This document shows positions 25,504 through 33,886 of a stretch of 64,000 nt of DNA, in pieces. The stretch is from Adhaeretor mobilis (GTDB taxonomy: Bacteria > Planctomycetota > Planctomycetia > Pirellulales > Lacipirellulaceae), in NCBI RefSeq assembly GCF_007741515.1, contig NZ_CP036263.1, positions 5,629,178-5,693,177 of the forward strand. Direction: 5' to 3'. The position numbers were made by a program, and so were the translations under genes. The notes under the pieces were generated by a model. The model had not been told where the DNA came from. It did no database searches and worked only from the letters and a program-made list of their open reading frames with translations. How positions within the stretch are numbered: the first letter of the stretch is position 1; every line of letters begins with the position of its first letter.

Positions 25504-26559
25504 CTATTCCAGCGCAAACACTTCCTGCTGCGAGCGTCGCAACTGCCCGCAAGCCGCGTCAATACGGTTGCCTTTGCGGTGCCGAAACTGCACCCGAATG
25601 CCCGCCTGCTCCAGAATGTCGCGAAACGCATGTTGCCGCGCGAGCGTCGGAGTTTCGTAAGGCAAGCCCGCGACCGGATTGTAGGGAATGACGTTCAGCA
25701 GCGCTTCTCGCCCGGAAAGTCGATCTGCCAGTTCGCGGGCGTGCTCGTCTTGATCATTCAGATCGTGCAATAACACATACTCATAAGTCAGCCGCCGGCC
25801 GGAAACGTCGAAGTACCTATCGGCCGCGTCGAGAATCGCGTCGAGCCCAATTTTATCGTTCACCGGCACCAGCTTATTTCGCAGCTCGTCGTTGGGAGCA
25901 TGCAGCGAAATCGCCAGGCGGTACGTTCGCTTGTGCTTGGCGAGGCGATCGATGCTTGCCGGCAAGCCCACGGTGCTGATCGTGATTCGCCGAGCAGAAA
26001 TCCCCAGGCCGTCCTCGCGGTGAGCTTCCTCCAATGCCGGCAATAAGCCGTCGAGATTTGCCAACGGCTCACCCATGCCCATCACTACGATGTGACTGAG
26101 CCGCTCTTCCTTGGCCAACAAATTTTGCAGTAACAGGATCTGCTCGATGATCTCGCCCGTCGTAAGATTACGATCCACGCCATCCAACCCGCTCGCACAA
26201 AACACGCAACCCATCCCGCAGCCGACTTGTGTGCTGATACAAATGGTGCGCCGTACCTTGTCGCGTAGCAATACGCACTCGATCTGCCCCCCGTCGGCCA
26301 GGCTCAGTAGCAATTTCTCTGTGCCATCTTCGGCCTTCGTATGCTTCGCGACGCTGCTAGTCCACAGCGGTAGCTCCGCCGTCAGTTGATCCCGTAGCGC
26401 CTGCGGCAAGTTCGTCATCGCTTGCCAGTCGGCTGCGCGTTTCTCGAATAACCAATTGCGAATTTGCTTGCCACGAAACTTTGGTACATCGCGCTCCGCA
26501 AGCCACGCCGTGAGCGTGCTATCAAGCGAGTCCAGGAGGTGAGTAGATTGGGAAGGCAT
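25504..26559 (-). CDS. rlmN: 23S rRNA (adenine-2503-C2) / tRNA methyltransferase RlmN
   Basis: Radical-SAM enzyme methylating C2 of A2503 in 23S rRNA and A37 in some tRNAs. 351 residues from the ATG at 26559 (MPSQSTHLLDSLD); a longer in-frame start at 26658 reads through a 35-bp inverted repeat and is rejected. CGMGCVFC gives the CxxxCxxC cluster ligands (C114, C118, C121), and the catalytic C-terminal cysteine is in RIDAACGQLR (about C337). VVMGMGEPLANLD and HAPNDELRNKLVPVN are also typical. Confidence 0.95.
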   Translation of the reverse strand: MPSQSTHLLDSLDSTLTAWLAERDVPKFRGKQIRNWLFEKRAADWQAMTNLPQALRDQLTAELPLWTSSVAKHTKAEDGTEKLLLSLADGGQIECVLLRDKVRRTICISTQVGCGMGCVFCASGLDGVDRNLTTGEIIEQILLLQNLLAKEERLSHIVVMGMGEPLANLDGLLPALEEAHREDGLGISARRITISTVGLPASIDRLAKHKRTYRLAISLHAPNDELRNKLVPVNDKIGLDAILDAADRYFDVSGRRLTYEYVLLHDLNDQDEHARELADRLSGREALLNVIPYNPVAGLPYETPTLARQHAFRDILEQAGIRVQFRHRKGNRIDAACGQLRRSQQEVFALE

Positions 26560-26587
26560 GTTTATGAGACAAGTTCTGCGAATGAGC

Positions 26588-26666
26588 GTAGGGTACTGCC
26601 GAGTGGAGCGAGGCATACCATGTCCGCTGTTCATGGTATGCCTCGCTCCACTCGGCAATACCCTAC
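26588..26666. repeat. 35-bp near-perfect inverted repeat upstream of rlmN
   Basis: GTAGGGTACTGCCGAGTGGA... (26588-26622) and its inverse ...TCGGCAATACCCTAC (26632-26666) pair over 35 bases with one mismatch around a 9-base loop. A single related arm (GTAGGGTAGGTCGAGTGGAG) is at 61326-61359. It lies between rlmN and sppA and would fold in the rlmN leader. Confidence 0.75.
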
Positions 26667-26693
26667 AACCAATTCATGGTTTTCATGCAAAAC

Positions 26694-27824
26694 CTAACGC
26701 CCTGCCGACAAAATCGACGGCAACCATGTACACAGGTAATAAGCCCGCGGTGCGGTCAGGTCGAGCAACGATGCTAGGTCCAAGCCGCCACTGCTTTGGT
26801 TTCGCAACCGTTGCCCCTCCGCTCCCAGTAGTGCAGTGAGCGCGGCCGCCGGCTCGTTGTACTTGATGGCACGCACATTGTCGGTGCTCACCCCAGCAAG
26901 CTCCGCTGCACGCTCGATAGCCGCATCGATGAAGCCGATTTTGTCCACCAAGCCATTGTCGACCGCCTGCTGGGCAGTAAAAATTTGCCCTGTGGCAATC
27001 TTGTCCACCAGTTCCGGCTTACCTGCAAACTCAGGCCGGCCTGAAACGACGATCTCTTTGAATCGCTCGAAGCTCAAATCGACAAGCGTTTGCAACAGCT
27101 GACGTTCCTCGGCACGCTCCTCATCACTCAAGTCGCGCGTCGGACTGCCCATCAGCTTGAACTTGTGACTCGCCACGGAGTCGTCCTCGATATCCCAGGC
27201 AGTTAGCAGACCACTCAGGTCGTAATGCGGAATCACCACGCCAATCGAACCGGTCCACGTGGCGGGCTCCGCGAAAATGGTATCTTCCTTCTCGCCGACG
27301 GCCATCGCCATGTAATAGCCACCGCTAGCACAGATACTCCCCATGCTCACCACAATCGGCAGATCGCGGTCATCGGCCAATTCCAGCAAGTGATGGTACA
27401 AATAGTCGCTCCCGGTGACCGTGCCGCCAGGGGAATCGATCCGCAGAACCACAGCGACCACGTTTTCGTCTTTTCGAACGCGATCGATTTGCTGCTTGAT
27501 GTAGCCGTCGCCCTCCATGATGGTGCCGGTGGCTTGGATGATAGCAATCTTCTGCTTCGCCTTGCCGTTAAGCGAATGGAACTTCTCCTGCGGCCCATTC
27601 GGCGGGCTGAAGTAGCTCTGGTAAGCGGTCGACTGCCCGATGAGTCCCATCACGCACAGCCCCAGGGCAATCAGCAGAAACTTCCCGTACTTGCCAAATG
27701 CGGAGGGCGGCTGCTGCTGCAAAATCACCTGCGGCGCAGGTTGTGGTTGGCCGGCAATCGGGGTGAGCCTCGGCTGGGGCGCCGCGCCCGGCGCAGGATC
27801 GTGAGGATTATCGGAAGGACTCAT
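26694..27824 (-). CDS. sppA: Signal peptide peptidase SppA, peptidase family S49
   Basis: 376 residues. Membrane-bound serine/lysine-dyad protease that degrades cleaved signal peptides. A Pro/Gln-rich cytoplasmic N-terminus (1-42) precedes one membrane helix (48-64). The catalytic serine is in SMGSICASGGYYMA (about S167), with VLRIDSPGGTVTGSD before it and WTGSIGV after; the dyad lysine is probably K221 or K223 in ASHKFKLMGSP. This is the short SppA36-type protein with a single S49 domain. Transcribed toward rlmN; the repeat between them may separate the transcripts. Confidence 0.9.
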   Translation of the reverse strand: MSPSDNPHDPAPGAAPQPRLTPIAGQPQPAPQVILQQQPPSAFGKYGKFLLIALGLCVMGLIGQSTAYQSYFSPPNGPQEKFHSLNGKAKQKIAIIQATGTIMEGDGYIKQQIDRVRKDENVVAVVLRIDSPGGTVTGSDYLYHHLLELADDRDLPIVVSMGSICASGGYYMAMAVGEKEDTIFAEPATWTGSIGVVIPHYDLSGLLTAWDIEDDSVASHKFKLMGSPTRDLSDEERAEERQLLQTLVDLSFERFKEIVVSGRPEFAGKPELVDKIATGQIFTAQQAVDNGLVDKIGFIDAAIERAAELAGVSTDNVRAIKYNEPAAALTALLGAEGQRLRNQSSGGLDLASLLDLTAPRAYYLCTWLPSILSAGR

Positions 27825-28107
27825 ACTGGCAGCTCAGGTTGAGGGGAGCAGTGGAAGGAGCGGATCGACGAAACTGCATTCTACTGCCGCAGTGCAGGGA
27901 AAGAAACGGGCCCGGTTTCTGGTGGCTTGCTTCGTTCGCTGCGGCAATTCGTGCTGCAACTTCTCTGGCAACCTTCGGCCACCGACCATTGCCCCTGCCC
28001 TACCCTACGCGGTAGATTAAGCGGTCTGGAGAAGAACTCACGCCCCGTGTCGGACTTGCTTTACAGCTGGCCGGGGCCGCGACTATTGATTAAAGGAGTG
28101 ACCCGCC
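27825..28107. other. Divergent intergenic region, no gene
   Basis: About 280 bases between sppA and the isomerase gene. AAAGGAG at 28092-28098 serves the GTG start at 28108. No other structure recognised. Confidence 0.4.
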
Positions 28108-28860
28108 GTGATTGTTTGTGCTTCGATGGAATGCCTGCCCGACCTGCCCAGGGAAGAAGTCCCCGGGGCGCTCGTCGACTTGGAATACACAGCGATTGAG
28201 CTACCCGTGCATAGCTCGGGTGTCAGCTGGTATCAGCCGTCTGCCGTGGCGGCCAACTTGGAAGAGGCCACCGAAAAGTTCCGCGACACCAAGCGGCTGA
28301 ACATCTCCGCCTTTAGCTTCGACACCGACGATACCGGCGACGCGTACTACGAGCAGTTCGGCGCACTCTGCAAACTGGCCAAGTCGTTGCGAGTGGTGCC
28401 AATCGTCGTGCCCGCTGCTAAGCAGGGCACACCATTCAACGAAGAGATCGATCGCCTGCGCGAGCTCGTGAAAATCGCCTCTATGGAAGGCTGCCTCGTA
28501 GCGATGAAAACCACCATCGGCTGCATGAGCGAAGATCCTGACACCGCTGCCGTGCTATGCGATAACGTGAAAGGCCTGGGAGTTTGCCTCGACCCGAGCT
28601 GCTTTATCACCGGCCCGTGGCAAGGGAAAGACTTTGGCAAGATCGTTCCTTACACATTCCACGTGCAGATGCGCGACTCAACCACCAGTAAGATGCACGT
28701 TCGCGTTGGACAAGGCGAGATGGACTACGCCAAACTCATCGGGCAACTCGAAGCGGCCAACTACAAGGGCGCGCTCTCAGTCCACATGCCGCCCCTGGAA
28801 GATCTCGACCATCGCGCCGAGATGCGCAAGATGCGTCTGTTGTTGGAAAGCCTGCTGTAG
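28108..28860 (+). CDS. Sugar phosphate isomerase/epimerase-like TIM-barrel protein
   Basis: 250 residues, cytoplasmic. VDLEYTAIELPVHSSGVSWY, LGVCLDPSCFITGPW, VPYTFHVQMRDSTTSKMHVR and VGQGEMDYAKLIGQLEAANY match the AP-endonuclease-2/xylose-isomerase-like superfamily with conserved metal-ligand positions (Glu, Asp, His). The substrate cannot be read from sequence; many planctomycete paralogues act on sugars. GTG start preceded by AAAGGAG. Confidence 0.78.
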   Translation: MIVCASMECLPDLPREEVPGALVDLEYTAIELPVHSSGVSWYQPSAVAANLEEATEKFRDTKRLNISAFSFDTDDTGDAYYEQFGALCKLAKSLRVVPIVVPAAKQGTPFNEEIDRLRELVKIASMEGCLVAMKTTIGCMSEDPDTAAVLCDNVKGLGVCLDPSCFITGPWQGKDFGKIVPYTFHVQMRDSTTSKMHVRVGQGEMDYAKLIGQLEAANYKGALSVHMPPLEDLDHRAEMRKMRLLLESLL

Positions 28861-28880
28861 CTCATCGAGCGACCTGCCGC

Positions 28881-28905
28881 AGCCGCGGTGCTACGCACCG
28901 CCGGA
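28881..28905. repeat. REP palindrome, left copy beside RAYT
   Basis: AGCCGCGGTGCTACGCACCG followed by CCGGA; hairpin GCGGTGC-TAC-GCACCGC. Perfect 25-bp inverted match to 29431-29455 on the other side of the transposase gene. Confidence 0.8.
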
Positions 28906-28938
28906 ACGTCGCCTCTGCAAAGGTTCCTGTGTTACGTT

Positions 28939-29409
28939 TCAGGCTCCTCGATCCCAGAGTACCCCGCGATGCCTTGGCAAATACACGCGCATGAGGTGGT
29001 CGAAATGGTCCATCACTTTCACCGCCTGCCGACTTCCACCTTTAGAAAACCACTGCTGACGAGCAATTTGTTCGTTGAGACGTCGTGATAGCGAAATCTT
29101 CAAGGAACGGCTGATACTTTTCGAGTTTCGTTCAGTCCTCCAGCTTATCAGAGTATGCGCGTGACTTGGATCGGTTGCCACAGCGTGGCATCGGGCATCT
29201 AGATAGCTACACGCCTCTCGCACGCCATCGCAAATATGTTGCTGCACGACTCGCTCGAACACGACAGTAGGATTCGATTGCTTGCGGCGGTACTCGTCAG
29301 CTCGTTCTTTGTCGGGAGGTTTGAGTCCCTCCTTCCAATGCACATACCCCTGAGGGCGATCGGGCATCCAACTGCCATAGGCGTGGTAGGCGAAGAGATA
29401 GCAAGGCAT
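28939..29409 (-). CDS. REP-associated tyrosine transposase (RAYT, Y1/HUH family)
   Basis: 156 residues. The start ATG at 29409 (MPCYLFAYHAYGSWMPDRPQ) is chosen because the frame upstream runs through the REP and is not protein-like. AVATDPSHAHTLISW contains the H-x-H (HUH) metal site, followed by SKSISRSLKISLSRRLNEQI and ARQQWFSKGGSRQAVKVMDH with FDHLMRVYLPRHRGVLW. The catalytic tyrosine is probably the one in MRVYLPRHRG. These single-domain proteins bind and cut REP hairpins. Apparently intact. Confidence 0.75.
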   Translation of the reverse strand: MPCYLFAYHAYGSWMPDRPQGYVHWKEGLKPPDKERADEYRRKQSNPTVVFERVVQQHICDGVREACSYLDARCHAVATDPSHAHTLISWRTERNSKSISRSLKISLSRRLNEQIARQQWFSKGGSRQAVKVMDHFDHLMRVYLPRHRGVLWDRGA

Positions 29410-29430
29410 ACCTCTACTTGAGTTCAAGCC

Positions 29431-29455
29431 TCCGGCGGTGCGTAGCACCGCGGCT
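29431..29455. repeat. REP palindrome, right copy beside RAYT
   Basis: TCCGGCGGTGCGTAGCACCG followed by CGGCT; the exact inverse of the left REP. It lies 21 bases before the RAYT start codon, so hairpin formation could affect its expression. Confidence 0.8.
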
Positions 29456-29572
29456 ATCGACCCCCAAACAACAACAGCCGCGACGGGAGGGGGTGTCGCG
29501 GCCGTCGTGTCAATCGTCGCAGGGCTGCGACGATCGAGGGAGGGTTCCAATTGTATTACCGTGCCAAGCTTC

Positions 29573-30748
29573 TCAACGCGCTTCGTCCTCTTGATCCAAG
29601 CGGCGCTGCATCTCTTGCATGCGTTGCTCCAACTCTCGCATGCGATTGAGCATGCGCTGCTCATTTTCATTACGAGGAGCCTCAGGGATATTGATTCCTC
29701 GTCGTGGACGGAAAAACTCTTCCATTTCTTGCTCCAGCTCTTCGGCCAGACCACCGTTGAAGCCGCCGCCATCGAAACCACCGCCCCCACGGTTGTCCCG
29801 TCGAGCTTGGCCTCTGAGCATCCGCTCGACCGGCCCGCGAAGCTCCTCAGGCAACTGCTGGAGCGACTCGGGGTCGTCGCCCGTGACTTCCCATTTTTCA
29901 TCGCCTCGTTGCACCGTGATCCTAGCCGGCTCGTTGTTGTTGCGTTGAATCGAGATCGAAACGCCGCCTGGCAAAGCCATCATCCCGCCCCCCATACCAA
30001 ACGGCTGCATGCCTCCCCGATCTGGAAAGCCTAGTCCACCTCGCTGCAGCATCTCACGCATGAGTTGGCCCGCATCACCTTGAAGATTCAGCGGCAATCG
30101 ATTGGCACTACCGTTATTCAATTGCACATCGTCCGGTCGCTCCGCAGGCGTGACGGTAATGGTTTTCTCCTTCGCCAGTCGCAAGATTTTTAGTTCAATC
30201 GGCTTAGCTCCATCGGCAATCACTAGCTTTTGCAAGCCACGCATGTTGAGTAGTGGCTGCCCCCCGGCGCTAATAATGACATCGTGAGGGCGCAAGCCGG
30301 CTTGCTCAGCCGGGCTGCCGGCGATCACTTGTTCGATAACCACGCCCAGATCGTCTGCCAATTGCAGATGGGTTCGCAACACAGGGCTCTCGACCGCGCG
30401 TCCCTGAATGCCAATCCAGAAGGCCGGCTGCACGACTTCACGTTTCGGTTCTTTCCTGAGGGCATCTTCACGCATCGCATCTCGCCCGTCGGGACCGATG
30501 GGCACGATCGGCCCATCAAGTTCCAGCTCAGAGTCTTCGGCCGCTTCTTCGGCAATCTCGGCGGCGATGGCTTCGGAAGCGTCGCCCGACTCATCATCCA
30601 ATACAGCACTCTCTCCGTGGGCTTGTGGCAGAAGCGCCTCTTGGGGCAGCCATGCCACCAATGCGACCAACGTTAAAGCGGTGCACGCGATGGCAAGTAT
30701 TCTGACTAAGGGAGACTGCTGGGTGGATAGTCTTGTACGCTGGCTCAT
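29573..30748 (-). CDS. Exported PDZ-domain protein
   Basis: 391 residues. Signal/anchor helix at about 15-37 (LVRILAIACTALTLVALVAW). PDZ domain at about 110-205: FWIGIQGRAVESPVLRTHLQ, GVVIEQVIAGSPAEQAGLRP, HDVIISAGGQPLLNMRGLQK. The second half is Gly/Met/Arg-rich and ends in a coiled coil (EQRMLNRMRELEQRMQEMQR). No protease domain, so this is a scaffold or substrate-binding protein, not a DegP/HtrA protease. Confidence 0.82.
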   Translation of the reverse strand: MSQRTRLSTQQSPLVRILAIACTALTLVALVAWLPQEALLPQAHGESAVLDDESGDASEAIAAEIAEEAAEDSELELDGPIVPIGPDGRDAMREDALRKEPKREVVQPAFWIGIQGRAVESPVLRTHLQLADDLGVVIEQVIAGSPAEQAGLRPHDVIISAGGQPLLNMRGLQKLVIADGAKPIELKILRLAKEKTITVTPAERPDDVQLNNGSANRLPLNLQGDAGQLMREMLQRGGLGFPDRGGMQPFGMGGGMMALPGGVSISIQRNNNEPARITVQRGDEKWEVTGDDPESLQQLPEELRGPVERMLRGQARRDNRGGGGFDGGGFNGGLAEELEQEMEEFFRPRRGINIPEAPRNENEQRMLNRMRELEQRMQEMQRRLDQEDEAR

Positions 30749-30957
30749 CTCGGAATTCTCCTCGTGGTCTCATCTTTCTATAGGAACAAACTAACTTACA
30801 GATTCGCAGAATCCGCGGAAAAAGTACAGCTTCGCCCGTTTCTACGAGAACACCTGGAACTTAGTTCGCTACTCGCAATAATTTCTCGTGAGCCCGAGCC
30901 TTTCTAAATCTCTGAGCTGTCATGCGAGAGCAGTCGACTCGGAGGAAAGCTTAACTA

Positions 30958-32247
30958 TCATTCCGCATTGTGCAATTTACCAGCGTAGTGCAGTTGGTTG
31001 CCAGCCGTTGTGCGCGTGTACACCCACAACGCGACCGCTCCAGCGAAGATCAACAGGCTCAAGTTCTGCGAAATGCTGAGCCCCGTACCGAAAACGGGCG
31101 ACTCGTCCACGCGAATGTGCTCCAGCAGGAAGCGAGCGATCGGGTAGAGCGTCAACATCAGCACCACGACTTGCCCGTCGCGCGTTCGCCAAGGAAAAAC
31201 CGCCCACAGCAACCAGCACAGCAGCGCCGCGTTGACCGCGCTGTAAATCTGCGTCGGCTGCACCGGCAAGCTGCGCTCCGGCGGAGAACTGATCGACACG
31301 CGATGCGTCTGCCCACTACCATCGACGATTTCCAACGGATGGTTCTGCAAGAAGGCGCGCACCGTGAGCGACTCCGCCTGAGGGACTGTTTCCACCAAAT
31401 ATTCCCCAATCGCCTGAACCGTCATGCCCGGCTTGAGCTGCGCATCCGCTGCCGGTGAGTCGGGAACCACACTGGCGATCACCACCCCGGAGGGAACGTC
31501 TCCGGCGGACTCGTCAGCAGCTGTGCCGAACCGCAAACCAGAGAAGCGCCCCTGCCCGGCTTGCTCCGCATAAGGGCCGCTCAGTTTCCCGGGCGAGCTT
31601 TCCTTGGGAAAGGTGATTGCATAGGGGACCTCACTCACACCGCCATAACAGCAACCGTTGAGCAGGCACCCCACCCGCCCAAACGCCAAACCGATCAGCA
31701 AGCTGGGCGCTATCAAATCAGCCAGCGCGAGCGTGGGCAGCTTATGCTTGCGCGTGAAGTAGAGAAACGCTCCCGTTGCGCCGATCAACGAGCCGTACAC
31801 CACGAGGCCGCCCTCGGTGAAGCTGAGCGCCGCTTTGATAGTCTGGCCTAGAGTCTCTTGCTTGATGCGTGCGTCCCAGTACTCGATCACATAAAACAGG
31901 CGCGCCCCCACGATGCCAGCCACGAACATATGCATCGCGAGCGACATGATCGTCTCCCCGGCGATTCCAGCATTCCGCCCGCGCGATATCGCTAGCCAAA
32001 GCCCTGAAAGACAACCCAGGAGCATCATCAGGCCGTAACTGCGGATCGGCAACCCGTCGGGAAACAACTTGGGCAGTAACACAATGGCTAGCGCCACAAA
32101 AGCCAGGGTCGTCCATGCATCGACAGCGCCGCCGTTTTTATAGACAGAGTAACCACCCACGGCCAACCATATTGCCAGCAGCACGCCAAATCCAAAGATC
32201 GGCACGCCAAAGGCTTCGACGGGAATGCGAAAGAGTTCAGAGCACAT
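30958..32247 (-). CDS. lgt: Prolipoprotein diacylglyceryl transferase with inserted PDZ-like domain
   Basis: Adds diacylglycerol to the lipobox cysteine of prelipoproteins in the inner membrane. 429 residues from the ATG at 32247 (MCSELFRIPVEAFG); normal Lgt is about 270-300. RSYGLMMLLG, GIVGARLFYVIEYWD, EGGLVVYGSLIGA, RVGCLLNGCCYGG and QPTQIYSA are Lgt signatures. About 110 residues (215-327) are inserted between the NGCCYG segment and QPTQIYSA; within them SGVVIASVVPDSPAADAQLK looks like a PDZ carboxylate loop and core. The insertion faces the periplasm in the known Lgt topology (inference). Confidence 0.9.
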   Translation of the reverse strand: MCSELFRIPVEAFGVPIFGFGVLLAIWLAVGGYSVYKNGGAVDAWTTLAFVALAIVLLPKLFPDGLPIRSYGLMMLLGCLSGLWLAISRGRNAGIAGETIMSLAMHMFVAGIVGARLFYVIEYWDARIKQETLGQTIKAALSFTEGGLVVYGSLIGATGAFLYFTRKHKLPTLALADLIAPSLLIGLAFGRVGCLLNGCCYGGVSEVPYAITFPKESSPGKLSGPYAEQAGQGRFSGLRFGTAADESAGDVPSGVVIASVVPDSPAADAQLKPGMTVQAIGEYLVETVPQAESLTVRAFLQNHPLEIVDGSGQTHRVSISSPPERSLPVQPTQIYSAVNAALLCWLLWAVFPWRTRDGQVVVLMLTLYPIARFLLEHIRVDESPVFGTGLSISQNLSLLIFAGAVALWVYTRTTAGNQLHYAGKLHNAE

Positions 32248-32271
32248 GGGGAAACGGTTATTGGCTATTGG

Positions 32272-32355
32272 AGTGGGTAGCCGCGACACTTCGTCCGGCT
32301 TGCGGGCTGCCTATTCTAGCGGATGGATCGGACAAGTGTCGGGGTCGCTTGCGAC
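32272..32355. repeat. Dispersed inverted repeat, CGACACTT family, copy 2
   Basis: GGGTAGCCGCGACACTTCGT at one end and GACAAGTGTCGGGGTCGC at the other; related to 4917-4992. Located in the lgt leader. Confidence 0.55.
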
Positions 32356-32431
32356 AGGAGGCTTGACGATTTCAACTATTCTTCCCAAACACCTCTCGTG
32401 TTGCGCACAGGCACCTGCTCCCATCCTAAGG

Positions 32432-33280
32432 TCATTCGCCGGTACCCAATATCACATTGTCAATCAATCGCGTCGAACCCACCGCTGCGGCGATCAGGGC
32501 AACCGCCGACTCGTCAAGCGTTACAACCGGTGTCAGTGTGCCTTGGCGCACAATCGAAACATAATTCGCCTCAAGCCCTGCCGAATTCAAAACGCCATAC
32601 ATATTGCGAATCAGCACTTCGGCGCTCCGTTCGCCTCGCTCGAATTCTGTTTCGGCAGCTTGCAGGGCTCTGGGGATCGCCAGCGCTTGTTCGCGCTCCG
32701 CTTCGCTAAGGTACGCGTTCCGCGAGCTCATGGCGAGCCCATCCGGCTCGCGAATCGTTGGGCAAATCTGCAGTTCCATGGGCACATTCAAGTCGCCGAT
32801 CATCTGCTCGATCACCAAAGCCTGCTGGTAATCCTTCTGACCAAAGTACGCACGATCGGCAGGCATCAGGTTGAAGAGTTTCAGCACGACCGTAGCTACG
32901 CCATCGAAATGCTCTGGTCTGACACGCCCCTCAAGCCGCTTGGCGATTCCCTCCATGTGAACCGTCGTGGAGTGCCCCTCAGGATAGATTTCGCTTTGCT
33001 GGGGGGTGAACACCAAATGGCAACCGCGCTCGCGCAGAGCACTCAGGTCTTGCTCCAAGGTGCGCGGATACTTCTCCAGGTCTTCACTTGGTGCAAACTG
33101 TGTGGGATTCACGAAAATGCTAACGGCAACTAGGTCGCACTCCGCCAGCGCAGCATCGACCAGGCTCAAGTGCCCTTGGTGCAACGCCCCCATCGTGGGG
33201 ACCAGCCCCACGACTTTGCCAGATTGCCTAGCCGCGATGATTGCGGCGCGTATTTCGTTGCCTGATTCGATTGTCTCCAT
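32432..33280 (-). CDS. panC: Pantoate-beta-alanine ligase
   Basis: Joins pantoate and beta-alanine with ATP to make pantothenate. 282 residues. LVPTMGALHQGHLSLVDAAL holds the HxGH nucleotide-binding motif, then FVNPTQFAPSEDLEKYPRT, AYFGQKDYQQALVIEQMI and DGLAMSSRNAYLS, all conserved. The ATG at 33280 (METIESGNEI) is taken; an in-frame upstream start adds 12 atypical residues. Probably once followed folK on the minus strand, now separated by the 33.4-35.3 kb island. Confidence 0.95.
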   Translation of the reverse strand: METIESGNEIRAAIIAARQSGKVVGLVPTMGALHQGHLSLVDAALAECDLVAVSIFVNPTQFAPSEDLEKYPRTLEQDLSALRERGCHLVFTPQQSEIYPEGHSTTVHMEGIAKRLEGRVRPEHFDGVATVVLKLFNLMPADRAYFGQKDYQQALVIEQMIGDLNVPMELQICPTIREPDGLAMSSRNAYLSEAEREQALAIPRALQAAETEFERGERSAEVLIRNMYGVLNSAGLEANYVSIVRQGTLTPVVTLDESAVALIAAAVGSTRLIDNVILGTGE

Positions 33281-33364
33281 CCAACTACGGTACCCCTTGG
33301 ATTTACCTTCCAGCAAGGCCCTAGAAGTCTAGCCCTGCCTATTTGTGCTGCGACTTTGGGAAAT

Positions 33365-33446
33365 AGCCGCGACTTAACAAGTCGCCGGAGAACTGGAGAA
33401 AGGCAACCTGGATGAGCAGGCTCTCGGCGACTCGTTGAGCCGCGGC
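33365..33446. repeat. Paired inverted REPs (BIME-like), copy 1
   Basis: AGCCGCGACTTAACAAGTCG then CCGGAG (33365-33390), hairpin GCGACTT-AAC-AAGTCGC. An inverted partner GGCGACTCGTTGAGCCGCGG is at 33426-33445. The spacer AAGGCAACCTGGATGAGCAG is nearly identical to that in copy 2 at 35285-35368. Confidence 0.75.
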
Positions 33447-33509
33447 AAGGTGCCGGGTGCTTTGGGTGCATTATCTCGCCCAGGACGATGCCACCTTAGT
33501 CAGTTAGCA

Positions 33510-33583
33510 AATGGCCAGATTTGTTCCTCGAACGATAAATTTGGCCGATTTTGGGGCTGCCGTTCGAGACTGAGGTCATCGAC
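33510..33583 (+). repeat. End repeat A, copy 2
   Basis: AATTTGGCCGATTTTGGGGC and GACTGAGGTCATC; matches the minus strand of 19901-19974 at about 83% by eye. Confidence 0.7.
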
Positions 33584-33886
33584 ACCGCCGGGAGTAAATC
33601 TGTCCAAATCGCAGCCAGTTTCGACGCACAGGACGATGAAGCCGAGGGGAGTTGGAATGGCGATGATTGACCTGTTATTGGTGGGATTCGGGGCTTCATT
33701 CTAGCTACCATTTGCTGCAGAAAGCATTTCGACCCCTGAACTTACTGAATAGCAGTGCGTTAGGTCGGTGTGCTTCTCCGCGTGTCGTTAGCGTCGCCAT
33801 CGCGACAACGTTATAATCTTTGGGAGAACCGACTGAAATCTACGTTGCCAGTTTTCGCCATTTGTCACCTCGCCACTTCAAATTCC

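Larger units (their letters stand above)
28881..29455 (-). mobile_element. REP-associated tyrosine transposase element bounded by inverted REPs
   Basis: A 575-bp unit: REP (28881-28905), RAYT gene (28939-29409) and inverted REP (29431-29455). The identical 25-bp ends and the internal IS200-like transposase match the RAYT/REP arrangement described in enterobacteria and pseudomonads. Other REP-like copies of the same family with different stems lie at 33365, 35285 and 41119. Confidence 0.7.

Noticed and set aside
26560..26658. Upstream start for RlmN
   Set aside because: Encoded by the 35-bp inverted repeat; RlmN homologues start near MPSQSTHLL.
29410..29901. Extension of the transposase frame to 29901
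   Set aside because: This part is the antisense of the PDZ gene's end and the REP; Ser/Arg-rich composition is that of a shadow frame.
29573..30748. HtrA/DegP protease
   Set aside because: A PDZ domain is present but there is no trypsin-like domain or GNSGG motif.
33740..33800. attC site before the TPR gene (GCGTTAGGTCGG)
   Set aside because: GTTAGGT fits the core consensus, but no matching R'' complement was found after the gene.
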